Source: Methylophaga sp. (GTDB taxonomy: Bacteria; Pseudomonadota; Gammaproteobacteria; Nitrosococcales; Methylophagaceae). Taken from it: a stretch of DNA of 64,000 nt. The position numbers were made by a program, and so were the translations under genes. Location: positions 1 through 64,000 of the forward strand of contig JASBUF010000067.1 of the NCBI GenBank assembly GCA_030148085.1, given 5' to 3'. The notes under the pieces were generated by a model, which was given only the letters and a program-made list of their open reading frames with translations, was not told where the DNA came from and did not search any database. Shown here piece after piece: positions 35,839 to 45,045 of this stretch; position 1 is the first letter of the stretch; every line of letters begins with the position of its first letter.

Positions 35839-37935
35839 TTACATTTGGTACTCAATACCTACATAGGCAGACAGTGGTGCTCCCGGATTCAATATCGCGT
35901 CAGAATCTGATGCCACATCTTTGACTCCATGACTGGCGATATAATCACGTTCAAACAGGTTCTTCACCTCCGCAAAGACACGGAAGTGATCATTTGACCA
36001 ACCACTCTTCAAACCAACTAAGGTGTAAGAGCCAACTTTGTATGTATTGGCGAAGTCTGCATAACGTTCAGATACATAGTCCACCGTCGGGCCAAAATAG
36101 AAGCCGTTTTTATGGCGATAAAGCATTTCCCCCTTCATCACAAACTTCGGCGCGGCAGGCAGCGTGTTATCACCAAATGCGGCATCGTCATCAAAACGGA
36201 AACGGTTCCAAGTCGCACTGACCATTGGTGTCAGGCGATGGTAGCGATTATCTGTCAGCGCAATATCGGCGCTCAGCAACGCCTCGATACCGGCATGAAT
36301 AGTGTCATCGGCATTACTGGTCTGAAAGGTATTCGGTGCAGCAGGATCTTCCACTGACAGAATCTCATTATCCAGTTTGGCGTAATAGGCAGAGACATCC
36401 CATCCCCACTGGTTTTTCTGACCTAATGCCTGATGACCTCGAGCACCAATTTCCAGCACTTCACCGTCCATCGCATCCAACGCTTCGCCAGGGTTTAATG
36501 CATCATCGAGTTCATAGGTGGTGGGTGCTTCGTAAAGACGACTCAGATTGGTGTACAAACTGGTATCAGCCGTGAGCTGATAAATCAGGCCTAATCGAGG
36601 ATTGATGCTGTTGTAATCTTCATTAGTTCGCGTGGTGGTGTTGGTAGCCAGTGCCGTCGAACGTACATCCCTATCCGCTGTAACAGCCTGTGTACCAGCA
36701 ATCAATGTCCAGTCATCAGCAAACTGCCAGCGATCCATTACGTAGAGCTCCAGCGTGTCAGCTTTATTATCAGTCTTGGTTTTTCTATCGGTTTTCTGAC
36801 CAGACACATGGTTGTATTGACCACCATCGACGCGGGTTTCACCGTAATTAAAGCCCACCAGCCAGTCATGGTCGCCCATTTTGTGTTGATACCGTGCCAT
36901 GGTGCCTGCATTACGGACGGTATCGTCGATCAACAACGTGAAAAAATCACCATAGACAACTGGGTGAAAAAGGTCTTGCTCTTCAAATGACAGACCAAAC
37001 TCAAAACGACGGTTGTCATCGATTTCCCAAGTAGTTTTATTCGCTACACGAATGCTATCCACATCTTTTTGATAATGGCCTAACCCACGTTTAGATAAGG
37101 CAGTTGCTTGTTCAGGATCATCATGCACTTCTGCTTTGGTCAACGAACCGCTGAGCTCCTGATCATCATCCAAATGGGTGAAATAAAAGCGTGTTGAGAC
37201 CGTGTCACTGAGGCGAATGCCCGCATTGGCATAGACACCAGTACGGGTTTGTTTATTGTGGTCGCGATAGCCGTCCCACTCTTTATTTTCGATAGTGACC
37301 AGACCATCAACATTGTCATTAAAGACCTGACTGGCAGTCATGCGGCTCTGACGCTGACCATGACTGCCACCAGAGACAGACAGGCTCAGCGGTGATGTGT
37401 TATAGGCTGTACGGCTAATAAAATTAACCGCGCCACCTAGCGTGCTCGCACCGTATTTCATCGCATTCGCGCCACGGGCAAACACGGCGTACTGTGAACT
37501 CAGAGGATCAATAATACGGTTATGGTTATTTCCATCCGCTGCAGTGACTGGCAGGCCATCCTGCAACAGCTTGATACCGTTCATATCGTAGCCGGTCGCA
37601 TCTAGGTTCGAACCACGGCTGGAAAAGAAAATACCATCGTTACCAGTGGTGCTGGCCACCCAGACACCCGGCACATAGCGTAACGCATCTTCCAGGCTGG
37701 AGACTTGCCCTTCGGTGACCGATTCCATATCAATCAGGCTGATACCGCCTGGGGTATGACGGATTTCCTGCTTATCGGCTTCGATACCGAAATCGGCAGG
37801 AGCAATCTGCTGAGCTGTCACTTCCAGTTGCTGGAGTTCCAACGTGCCATGCTCGGCGTGGGCACTGAAGGCCATCGCACTCAAACAGGCAACCGTCACA
37901 GTCTTTGGTGCCCGACGAGGTGAAATCAGACGCAT
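35839..37935 (-). CDS. TonB-dependent outer-membrane receptor, possibly for copper
   Basis: The 698-residue protein has a signal peptide ending AFSAHAEH, a short TonB-box-like segment (LQQLEVTAQQ), and a plug domain with ALRYVPGVWV, SSRGSNLDATGYDMNGIKLL, FARGANAMKYGASTLGGAVNF. The C-terminal barrel ends in aromatic-terminated IEYQM. The overall look is FecA-like. The next gene on the same strand upstream is a YcnI-type copper protein, so copper or a copper chelate is a reasonable guess, with iron chelates the alternative. No clear Fur box was seen upstream. Confidence 0.88.
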   Translation of the reverse strand: MRLISPRRAPKTVTVACLSAMAFSAHAEHGTLELQQLEVTAQQIAPADFGIEADKQEIRHTPGGISLIDMESVTEGQVSSLEDALRYVPGVWVASTTGNDGIFFSSRGSNLDATGYDMNGIKLLQDGLPVTAADGNNHNRIIDPLSSQYAVFARGANAMKYGASTLGGAVNFISRTAYNTSPLSLSVSGGSHGQRQSRMTASQVFNDNVDGLVTIENKEWDGYRDHNKQTRTGVYANAGIRLSDTVSTRFYFTHLDDDQELSGSLTKAEVHDDPEQATALSKRGLGHYQKDVDSIRVANKTTWEIDDNRRFEFGLSFEEQDLFHPVVYGDFFTLLIDDTVRNAGTMARYQHKMGDHDWLVGFNYGETRVDGGQYNHVSGQKTDRKTKTDNKADTLELYVMDRWQFADDWTLIAGTQAVTADRDVRSTALATNTTTRTNEDYNSINPRLGLIYQLTADTSLYTNLSRLYEAPTTYELDDALNPGEALDAMDGEVLEIGARGHQALGQKNQWGWDVSAYYAKLDNEILSVEDPAAPNTFQTSNADDTIHAGIEALLSADIALTDNRYHRLTPMVSATWNRFRFDDDAAFGDNTLPAAPKFVMKGEMLYRHKNGFYFGPTVDYVSERYADFANTYKVGSYTLVGLKSGWSNDHFRVFAEVKNLFERDYIASHGVKDVASDSDAILNPGAPLSAYVGIEYQM

Positions 37936-38071
37936 TAGGCTATCCTCATAAAAATAAAATCAATAATGAGAACAGTCTAGAGCAGCCAGATTGAACAAAA
38001 ATGGGGGATTTCACACAGTCTCGGTGAAATCCCCCAAAAAAACGATAAATCTGTCGATTTATGGTCAAGGT

Positions 38072-38668
38072 TTAATGATGGTGCCCTCCGCTGCCATCAA
38101 TCACTCTGACCACAGGTGCCGGATAGTCTAGCTTCTCAGCACCATGCCCCGCATGAACGCCATGACCACTGAGTGGATTGGCATGCCGACGGTGCTCACC
38201 ATGATTGACCATAGCGTCAGCTTTCTCTCCTGGTTTCTGATTCCAGTTGACTTCACCTACCACGCATTCCTGTCTTACCGGAAAGTAAAGCCGGGTAGTG
38301 GTACCTACGCCAATCTGGCCACGGAATGCGAATTCATCATAGTATGCATCGTCGAGTGTGTTGCCATACCAGCTGATCTGTGTGACATCCTCAGTGACGA
38401 GCTTGCCATGAGAGTTGTACGGTTTTTCCAGCTCAGATTTCACCACCTCTAACTTCCAGCCTGGTTTAGGCATCGGCTTGGTACCACGCAAACCATAAGG
38501 AATATCAATGGTGACTTTCGTTGTGGCTGAACCATTGCAGCCGTGGCTGATGCCAATTACACCTTTGTAATAACTGCCGCTCTCAGCATCTTTTTGCTGA
38601 ATAACAGCATGGGCGTTCACGACCATCGGCATGGCTAAACCCAGTAGGGAAATAAGCGTTTTCATCAT
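38072..38668 (-). CDS. YcnI-like copper-binding periplasmic protein (DUF1775)
   Basis: Two adjacent ATGs are possible; the second (38665) is better spaced from GAGG. A signal peptide ends VNA, giving a mature N-terminal histidine (HAVIQQ), as in YcnI domains where the amino-terminal His forms part of a copper-binding brace. SHGCNGSATTKVTIDIP and LYFPVRQEC follow the family. The C terminus adds a histidine-rich tail (HGEHRRHANPLSGHGVHAGHG and a final GGHHH), likely a second metal-binding region. It lies 136 bases upstream of the TonB receptor on the same strand. Confidence 0.86.
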   Translation of the reverse strand: MMKTLISLLGLAMPMVVNAHAVIQQKDAESGSYYKGVIGISHGCNGSATTKVTIDIPYGLRGTKPMPKPGWKLEVVKSELEKPYNSHGKLVTEDVTQISWYGNTLDDAYYDEFAFRGQIGVGTTTRLYFPVRQECVVGEVNWNQKPGEKADAMVNHGEHRRHANPLSGHGVHAGHGAEKLDYPAPVVRVIDGSGGHHH

Positions 38669-38706
38669 AACCTCTTCAGTGTTCTTTAATCAGTGATTTC
38701 AAGCAT

Positions 38707-40731
38707 TTACGCTTCTGTTTTGAGCAAGGCGCGAATATTCGACATATGCGCCTCCTTACGTGCCTTACGCTCTTCTGGATTAACCTGTGTTTTATCAGAC
38801 ATCCAGATTAAATCTTCCTGAGGGAGTTCCCGTAAAAAGCGGCTTTCTTCACACTCCATTTTTTCGCCATAGCGTTTACGGGTATTGGCCAGCGTCATCA
38901 CCAGACTGCGTTGAGCACGAGTGATGCCTACGTAGCAAAGCCGTCTTTCTTCTTCAATATTGTCTTCTTCAATACTGGTACGGTGAGGCAGGATTTCTTC
39001 TTCCATGCCGATCATGAAGACGTGAGGGAATTCCAGCCCCTTGGCCGCATGCAGGGTCATCAGATGCACCGCATCGTTCTGGTTTTCATCTTCCTGACGG
39101 TCGAGAATATCCATCAAGGTCAGTCGTGCCGCAATATCGCCGATGGTCTTTTCTTCCGTGTCCTGCTCGATAATGCGATCGATCCAACTCAGCAGCTCTT
39201 CGACATTTTCCATCCGTCGCTCTGCTTTATTCGGATCGCCACTGACTTCTTCCAGCCAGCCACGGTATTCAATCTCCTCGACCATATCGCGGATGGCACT
39301 CATCAGATCACCGCGTTTGGCCCGATCGGCAATATCCACCAGCCAATGTGCAAAATGGCTCAGGTTTGCAATCGCTTTTTCTGGGAGCTGCTCGGCCAGC
39401 CCCATCTCAAAGCAGGCACCAAATAAACTGGTTCGACGCTCGCCAGCGTAGTTGCCGAGAGCCTGAAGTGTGCTGGCGCCAATACCTCGACGAGGTGTAT
39501 TGATAACACGCAAGAATGCATTGTCATCATCCTGATTGGCCAGCAAACGAAGATAGGCCATGATGTCTTTGACTTCGACCCGTGAGAAGAAGGACGTGCC
39601 GCCAGTCAGGAAATACGGCACATTGTGCTCTCGCAGCACTTTTTCTATCGGCCGTGACTGGTGATTGCTGCGATAGAGAATCGCGTAATCCTTAAAACTC
39701 GCCTGGTGTTTCAGCTTGTGATACAGCAGTTCAGAAACCACTTTTTCTGACTCGTGCTCATCATCACGGCAGCCAATGACCCGAATAGGATCGCCCTCGC
39801 CCATCGCACTCCACAACTGCTTTTCAAATACGTGTGGATTGTTGCTGATAAGCTCATTCGCGACGCGCAGAATTCGGCCCATCGAACGGTAATTCTGTTC
39901 CAGTTTGATGAGTTTCAAGCGTGGAAAGTCAGTCTGCAATTGCGCCAGGTTTTCCGGCCGTGCGCCACGCCATGAATACACCGACTGATCGTCATCCCCT
40001 ACCACGGTCAACGCTTCACGAATGCCGACTAACTGTTTGACCAGTTCATACTGACAGCCATTAGTGTCCTGGTATTCGTCGACCAGCAGGTAATGAATTC
40101 GCGCCTGCCATTTCTGCAGCACGTCACGGTGTTCGCGAAACAGCAGTACCGGCTGCAAAATCAGATCATCAAAATCAACGGCGTTATAGGCTTTCAGCGC
40201 CTGCATATAGAGCGGGTAAACCTTGGCTGCTGACTGCGGTGTGCCTGGCTCGGCAATCTGCATGGCCTTGTCCGGCATGATCAGCTGATTTTTCCATTCC
40301 GAAATATGCCATTGCACTTTTTCAGCATGCTCACTGTCAGCAGCAAAATCACGGCCCATCAAGTCACGTAATACGGCAAGGCTGTCCTGCGCATCAAATA
40401 TGGAAAAGCCACTGCGGTAGCCCAAGGACTTATATTCACGGCGCAGGATATTGAGGCCGAGAGTGTGAAAGGTGGAGACCATCAAGCCACGCGTGGAAAC
40501 ACCTTCCCGGTTGCCCATCAAGTGAGCAACACGTTCCTTCATCTCACGCGCCGCTTTGTTGGTAAAGGTCACAGCCGCAATATTCTTAGCGGCAATACCA
40601 CACTGTTCGATGAGATACGCGATCTTACGGGTAATCACGCGGGTTTTACCTGAACCGGCACCGGCCAACACTAACAGAGGTCCTTCGATGTAACGAGCAG
40701 CTTCCCGCTGCTGTGGATTTAAATCATTCAC
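38707..40731 (-). CDS. rep: ATP-dependent DNA helicase Rep
   Basis: A 674-residue superfamily 1A helicase, essentially the length of E. coli Rep (673). Motifs run in order: LAGAGSGKTRVITRK (Walker A), FTNKAAREMKERV, TFHTLGLNILRRE, LLVDEYQDTN, VVGDDDQSVYSWRGA, LEQNYRS, LHAAKGLEFPHVF and YVGITRAQR. The IRDMVEEIEYRGWL and PQEDLIWM stretches are Rep- rather than UvrD-like. Rep helps forks past bound proteins. It overlaps the upstream comM gene by four bases. Confidence 0.95.
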   Translation of the reverse strand: MNDLNPQQREAARYIEGPLLVLAGAGSGKTRVITRKIAYLIEQCGIAAKNIAAVTFTNKAAREMKERVAHLMGNREGVSTRGLMVSTFHTLGLNILRREYKSLGYRSGFSIFDAQDSLAVLRDLMGRDFAADSEHAEKVQWHISEWKNQLIMPDKAMQIAEPGTPQSAAKVYPLYMQALKAYNAVDFDDLILQPVLLFREHRDVLQKWQARIHYLLVDEYQDTNGCQYELVKQLVGIREALTVVGDDDQSVYSWRGARPENLAQLQTDFPRLKLIKLEQNYRSMGRILRVANELISNNPHVFEKQLWSAMGEGDPIRVIGCRDDEHESEKVVSELLYHKLKHQASFKDYAILYRSNHQSRPIEKVLREHNVPYFLTGGTSFFSRVEVKDIMAYLRLLANQDDDNAFLRVINTPRRGIGASTLQALGNYAGERRTSLFGACFEMGLAEQLPEKAIANLSHFAHWLVDIADRAKRGDLMSAIRDMVEEIEYRGWLEEVSGDPNKAERRMENVEELLSWIDRIIEQDTEEKTIGDIAARLTLMDILDRQEDENQNDAVHLMTLHAAKGLEFPHVFMIGMEEEILPHRTSIEEDNIEEERRLCYVGITRAQRSLVMTLANTRKRYGEKMECEESRFLRELPQEDLIWMSDKTQVNPEERKARKEAHMSNIRALLKTEA

Positions 40732-42233
40732 AATCCAACTGTATCCAGACGTCGGTAAGCAATCGCTTCACTCAGGTGTTCGGTTTTGATCTGTTCTGAA
40801 CCAGACAGATCGGCAATAGTTCGGGCCACTTTCAGGATCCGGTGATAGGCTCGTGCTGACAAACCAAGTCGAGTGATGGCTTTTTCCACCAACTGATAAT
40901 CACTGTCGCTCAAGGGACAATACACCTCTATCTCTTTCTGTTCTAACACGTTATTTGCCTTGCCCTGCCGTTGTAGCTGACGCTGTCTGGCACGGGTTAC
41001 CCGGTGCCGAACCTGCTCCGAGGATTCGGCAGTGTTGTCTTCTGCCTGACTGCGCAGCAGGGCTTTATCCACCGCTGGCACTTCCACCAGCATATCGATA
41101 CGGTCCATCAACGGGCCTGAGACCTTACCGCGATAACGCCGAACCTGTTCTTCGGTGCAATGACAGCGAGACTCGCCCAAATAGCCACAAGGGCAAGGGT
41201 TCATCGCCGCGACCAGTTGAAAACGAGCAGGAAATTCTGCCTGATTGGCGGCGCGAGAGATGGTGATCTTGCCAGATTCTATCGGCTCGCGCAGCACTTC
41301 CAACACGCGCCGGTCAAATTCGGGCAGTTCGTCCAGAAAAAGTACACCATGATGCGCAAGTGAGATTTCGCCGGGACGCGGCTGACTGCCGCCACCGACC
41401 AATGCAGCGGCCGAGGCGGTGTGATGCGGGGAGCGAAATGGCCTCTGCTGCCACTGTTTCACATCAAAGCCCTTACTGGAAATTGAATGTATCGTCGCCG
41501 TCTCGACAGCTTCCTCTTCTGACATATCCGTCAGAATGCCTGCTAAACGGCTGGCCAGCATCGTTTTCCCTGTGCCGGGCGGGCCGGAAAACAGCAGACT
41601 ATGACTGCCTGCTGCGGCTATTTCCAGTGCTCTTCGCGCGTGGCTCTGTCCGCGTACGTCCGACAAATCAGGATATTCTGGCTTGGTATGGAGGCTCGCC
41701 GCTTGAGTCATAAGCAAACTCTGCTGCCCCAGCAGATGTGAACAGACCTCAAGCAAACTGGTCGCACCATAGTGTTCCCCCTGCTTGACCAGTCCGGCTT
41801 CTGCGGCATTATCCCTAGGCAGAACCAGACTGTGACCGGCCCCCGCGGCAGCCAATGCAGTTGGTAACACACCGCGAACCTGTCGGCATTCACCGGTCAG
41901 CCCGAGTTCACCGATAAATTCTTTATTCTCCAATGCGGTCGCAGGTATCTGCCCCGAAGCCACCAGAATCCCTAACGCAATCGGCAAATCAAACCGGCCG
42001 CCATCTTTGGGTAAATCGGCAGGTGCCAAATTGATGGTGATGCGTTGCTGGGGGAAGTTGAACTGTGAATTAAGTAATGCTGAGCGAACACGGTCCTTGC
42101 TCTCTTTCACCGCTGTCTCTGCCATACCGACAATCGATAGGCTGGGCAGTCCATTCGATAAATGCACTTCAACAGTCACAGCCTCGGCATGAACGCCAGT
42201 CATTGCACGGCTGTATATGGTGGCAATTGTCAT
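40728..42233 (-). CDS. comM: YifB/ComM family Mg-chelatase-like AAA ATPase
   Basis: ComM is a hexameric branch-migration helicase acting in natural transformation. The 501-residue protein has the N-terminal ChlI-like domain (ATIYSRAMTGVHAEAVTVEV and GLPSLSIVGMAETAVKESKDR), Walker A SGPPGTGKTMLASRLAGIL near residue 217, Walker B GVLFLDELPEF, a zinc-finger-like CPCGYLGE and CHCTEEQ, and a C-terminal Mg-chelatase domain with GLSARAYHRILKVARTIADL. It overlaps rep by four bases. Presence of comM does not by itself show competence. Confidence 0.93.
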   Translation of the reverse strand: MTIATIYSRAMTGVHAEAVTVEVHLSNGLPSLSIVGMAETAVKESKDRVRSALLNSQFNFPQQRITINLAPADLPKDGGRFDLPIALGILVASGQIPATALENKEFIGELGLTGECRQVRGVLPTALAAAGAGHSLVLPRDNAAEAGLVKQGEHYGATSLLEVCSHLLGQQSLLMTQAASLHTKPEYPDLSDVRGQSHARRALEIAAAGSHSLLFSGPPGTGKTMLASRLAGILTDMSEEEAVETATIHSISSKGFDVKQWQQRPFRSPHHTASAAALVGGGSQPRPGEISLAHHGVLFLDELPEFDRRVLEVLREPIESGKITISRAANQAEFPARFQLVAAMNPCPCGYLGESRCHCTEEQVRRYRGKVSGPLMDRIDMLVEVPAVDKALLRSQAEDNTAESSEQVRHRVTRARQRQLQRQGKANNVLEQKEIEVYCPLSDSDYQLVEKAITRLGLSARAYHRILKVARTIADLSGSEQIKTEHLSEAIAYRRLDTVGL

Positions 42234-42368
42234 GTTTCCATCCTTGGAAATAATCGGAATTTGATTCTAGCCGATATAGCGAGACGGATGAAGTGAACTC
42301 TTTGGTGCTTTTATTGACGAAGACTTTGATTGTGAACGCTATTTTTGAAATATAGATTTATTGTGTTA

Positions 42369-42387
42369 GGTTGTGTAGCGCACAACC
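42369..42387 (+). promoter_or_regulatory. Perfect inverted repeat upstream of the DUF481 gene
   Basis: GGTTGTG and CACAACC flank TAGCG, giving a perfect 7-base dyad 26 bases before the ATG at 42414. It sits just downstream of an AT-rich stretch (TATAGATTTATTG) that could hold a -10 element. It may be an operator or a leader hairpin. Confidence 0.45.
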
Positions 42388-42413
42388 ATTAAAAATCACC
42401 CTCTGGAGTAAAC

Positions 42414-43574
42414 ATGGACAAGCCCAGCTTGAGGACTCTTTTTTTCTTAATTTCAAGCACTTTAACCACCCAAGCACTTGCTGATCAGGTCTTACTGGAT
42501 GACGGCAGCCTGCTAAAAGGCAGCATTAAACAAGTCGCAGACGGCAAACTCATCATTGATACCGCCTTTGCTAATGAAGTCAGCATTGACTACAGTCGTG
42601 TCAGCCAATTATCGACCGACAAAAAATATGTCATCGAACTCAACAGCCGTGATCGTATTGTCGGTCAGCTTAGCGTCGACGCCAACGGCCAACATGCGCT
42701 GACAAACACCGCATTCGGCACCATTAACGTCAACCCGGCGAATATCAAAAGTATCTGGGCTACCGATGCGGTAAAACCGCAAACAGCCGTTGTTGAACAA
42801 GAGTATCAACAGCAAATTGAAGAAATTAAAGTATCCAAGGATCAGGAAGTCGCTGAACTGAAAGAATCTTATGAAAAGGCTATTTCCAGTCTTAAGCTGG
42901 AACGCGACCGCCTGCGTGATCCGTGGAGCGGCAGTCTCGCCTTTGGTGCCACCGGTGCCACCGGTAATACCAAACGCTTTGGGACACATGGCCGAGGTGA
43001 ACTGTTACGCGAAACGGATCGCGAACGTCTCGGCATGTACCTGGAAATCAATTACCAGAAAGAAGATGGCGAACAGACCGTGAACGAAAAACTGGCCGGT
43101 ATCGCTTTGGAACGGGACATCACCCCCATCTGGTTTGCTCGTGGTACAGCCGACTTTGAAATCGATGATTTTGAAGAACTGGATTTACGCGCTATCGCGA
43201 CCGCAAGCTTAGGTCGCTTCTTTATTCGTGAAGATGACCTGAAATTCAAAGGCTTCGCCGGTGTCGGTTACCGCTATGAAGGCTACTCAAATGGCACGAC
43301 TGAAAAAGATCCGACAGGCGTACTCGGTTATGTGGTGGATTATCGTATGAACAGCCACCTCAAGCTGTTTCATGACTTTAACTTCTATCCCTCGTTCAGC
43401 AGCCCGGGTAAAAACTACCTGATCGTCACCAACTTCGGTGCAGAAATGCCGATTGCAGATGACAACTGGAAACTGCGTACCAGTGTTCGTGCCCAGCACA
43501 ACAGCATGCCAGCACCAGATGCAGAACGCACCGATACCAGCTACCAGATGGATCTGGTTTACGACTGGGAATAA
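42414..43574 (+). CDS. DUF481 (YdiY-like) outer-membrane protein
   Basis: The 386-residue protein has a signal peptide ending TQALA, a beta-rich segment with a repeated pattern (VLLDDGSLLKGSIKQ and later SRDRIVGQLSVD), a coiled-coil near residues 120-165 (VVEQEYQQQIEEIKVSKDQE), and a C-terminal DUF481 domain of predicted beta strands that looks like an outer-membrane barrel (GYRYEGYSNG, FHDFNFYPSF, final MDLVYDWE). No biochemical function is established. CTGGAG precedes the ATG and a strong terminator follows. Confidence 0.86.
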   Translation: MDKPSLRTLFFLISSTLTTQALADQVLLDDGSLLKGSIKQVADGKLIIDTAFANEVSIDYSRVSQLSTDKKYVIELNSRDRIVGQLSVDANGQHALTNTAFGTINVNPANIKSIWATDAVKPQTAVVEQEYQQQIEEIKVSKDQEVAELKESYEKAISSLKLERDRLRDPWSGSLAFGATGATGNTKRFGTHGRGELLRETDRERLGMYLEINYQKEDGEQTVNEKLAGIALERDITPIWFARGTADFEIDDFEELDLRAIATASLGRFFIREDDLKFKGFAGVGYRYEGYSNGTTEKDPTGVLGYVVDYRMNSHLKLFHDFNFYPSFSSPGKNYLIVTNFGAEMPIADDNWKLRTSVRAQHNSMPAPDAERTDTSYQMDLVYDWE

Positions 43575-43584
43575 GCTCAATATT

Positions 43585-43609
43585 AAAAAGGCGCCACCGG
43601 CGCCTTTTT
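43585..43609 (+). terminator. Rho-independent terminator after the DUF481 gene
   Basis: A five-A run, stem GGCGCC/GGCGCC with loop ACC, and five T. Nearly identical to the terminator at 44366-44392. Confidence 0.9.
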
Positions 43610-43706
43610 AATGATCTATAAATCTCTACTCAGCCCTCTTTGACAGCACCCCGTTTTACGGTAAGGTTGCACACCAACAAACCACGCTAACTAGGAAACG
43701 CTCCTC

Positions 43707-44348
43707 ATGAAAGCTATTGCCCTACTGTTTTCCCTCTGCCTAACTCTGCTGCTAAGCGGCTGCGGAAATGATGAGTTTCAGGGCCGTTTTGTTGCCGATG
43801 ACGGTATCACCAGTTATGAGTTCCAGCCCGATGGCACTGTCTTTATTGTCAGTCAGGATCAGGTAATTACTGCGCATTACACCTACTCTGCTGGAAAAAA
43901 CACGCTGGCGCTGGAAGCGGAAGAAGCACTCCCCGCTGACTTGCTCACGGTGACTGAGAAGAACACCCTGACCACGGGCGTCAGCACCCTATCACGCGGT
44001 GTTGATTACACCATGTTGAATGACTCGACATGGATTGGTCATCAAGGTGACTACACCTTCGCTCTGACCTTCAGCCAGACCGACAAGGGCATGGAAACCT
44101 ATTCGGAACTGGTCAGCTACTACAACGATGACATGACCTATGTCTATCAGACTGACGACAGCATTACCCACCTGAGTGGAGACAAACTGTTGCTGGACGC
44201 AACACAGTACATGGTCTCGGATGTGACAGCTAACAGCCTGACACTGTCAATTGGCGCTAAACACATGACCATTAACAAATACCCCAAAGGTACGGCCATT
44301 GAGTTTCGTGAGGGCTACAACAATATTGATGATGAGCCGCTGGAGTAA
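43707..44348 (+). CDS. Hypothetical lipoprotein
   Basis: The 213-residue product has a lipoprotein signal with lipobox LLLSGC (cysteine at residue 19). The mature part is rich in beta-type, acidic sequence with repeats of the form FQPDGTVFIVSQDQV and YTFALTFSQTDKG, and ends in an acidic tail. I recognise no family. It is a single gene with its own terminator and is flanked by two near-identical terminators. Confidence 0.75.
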   Translation: MKAIALLFSLCLTLLLSGCGNDEFQGRFVADDGITSYEFQPDGTVFIVSQDQVITAHYTYSAGKNTLALEAEEALPADLLTVTEKNTLTTGVSTLSRGVDYTMLNDSTWIGHQGDYTFALTFSQTDKGMETYSELVSYYNDDMTYVYQTDDSITHLSGDKLLLDATQYMVSDVTANSLTLSIGAKHMTINKYPKGTAIEFREGYNNIDDEPLE

Positions 44349-44365
44349 CAGCGGCCATCAGATAT

Positions 44366-44392
44366 AAAAAAGGCGCCATTGGCGCCTTTTTT
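44366..44392. terminator. Bidirectional rho-independent terminator
   Basis: Six A, stem GGCGCC/GGCGCC with loop ATT, and six T, between the lipoprotein gene (+) and convergent ppnP (-). Confidence 0.92.
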
Positions 44393-44408
44393 ATTATTCG
44401 ACTGCTGA

Positions 44409-44723
44409 TTAATCGAGGTAAGTGCAGCAATAGTCGACCAGGTCGGTGATTTTGATATCGAATGATGAATTCGCTGGCACATCGAATGACTCACCGCCTT
44501 TGATGGTGTGCCATTCGGTGGTGTCTTTGAGGCAATAGCTCAGTTCACCGGCCATGATTTCCATCAACTCGGCTTTTTCAGTACCAAAAGTGTATTCACC
44601 CGGCATCATAATGCCGAGGGTTTTGTAACTGCCATCAGCAAATGTCACTTTGCGGCTAGTCACCTTGCCATCGAAATACACGTTTGCTTCACGGGTGACC
44701 GTGACATTAGTAAATTCAGACAT
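44409..44723 (-). CDS. ppnP: Pyrimidine/purine nucleoside phosphorylase PpnP (YaiE)
   Basis: PpnP is a small cupin that phosphorolyses several nucleosides to base and ribose-1-phosphate. The start at ATG 44723 gives the typical 104-residue protein beginning MSEFTNVTV; the longer frame upstream overlaps ubiK and is not needed. Family marks are KVTFADGSYKTLGIMMPGEY, FGTEKAELMEIMAG and GESFDVPANSSFDIK. It lies 10 bases after ubiK on the same strand. Confidence 0.92.
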   Translation of the reverse strand: MSEFTNVTVTREANVYFDGKVTSRKVTFADGSYKTLGIMMPGEYTFGTEKAELMEIMAGELSYCLKDTTEWHTIKGGESFDVPANSSFDIKITDLVDYCCTYLD

Positions 44724-44733
44724 TGAGATTCTC

Positions 44734-44985
44734 TTATTTGTTAAGTTTAGATTCCAGCTCAGCAACCTGTTTTTCCAGGGCTTCGAGCTTTTCACGGGTA
44801 CGGTGCAGCACCTGAGTCTGCACATCGTATTCTTCACGGGTCACCAGATCCAGCTTATTGAATGTCGCTGTTAAAACTGAGCGAATGTTCTTTTCGGCAT
44901 CGGCCTGCATCTGCACCAGACCCGGTGGCAAGGCATTGGTAATGCTATTGACCACTTCTTCAATTTTTTTGGTATCGATCATCAT
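44734..44985 (-). CDS. ubiK: Ubiquinone biosynthesis accessory factor UbiK (BMFP domain)
   Basis: UbiK assists late steps of ubiquinone synthesis in the Ubi metabolon. The 83-residue protein is helical: an amphipathic N-terminal half (IEEVVNSITNALPPG) and a C-terminal trimeric coiled coil (LEALEKQVAELESKLNK). The conserved FNKLDLVTREEYDVQ joins them. Two adjacent ATGs can start it; AAAGGA lies a few bases upstream of the first. It may be co-transcribed with ppnP. Confidence 0.92.
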   Translation of the reverse strand: MMIDTKKIEEVVNSITNALPPGLVQMQADAEKNIRSVLTATFNKLDLVTREEYDVQTQVLHRTREKLEALEKQVAELESKLNK

Positions 44986-45045
44986 CGTTTCCTTTGAATC
45001 CTTATCGCTGCCTATTCTACGGTAATCATGGACAGACTCAATTCG

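Noticed and set aside
37936-38000. Fur box upstream of the TonB-dependent receptor
   Set aside because: The region is AT-rich but the match to the GATAATGAT-type dyad is too poor to support a call.
38911-39426. A 171-codon plus-strand frame inside rep
   Set aside because: Rep on the other strand is unambiguous; the plus-strand frame shows no domain or ribosome-binding site.
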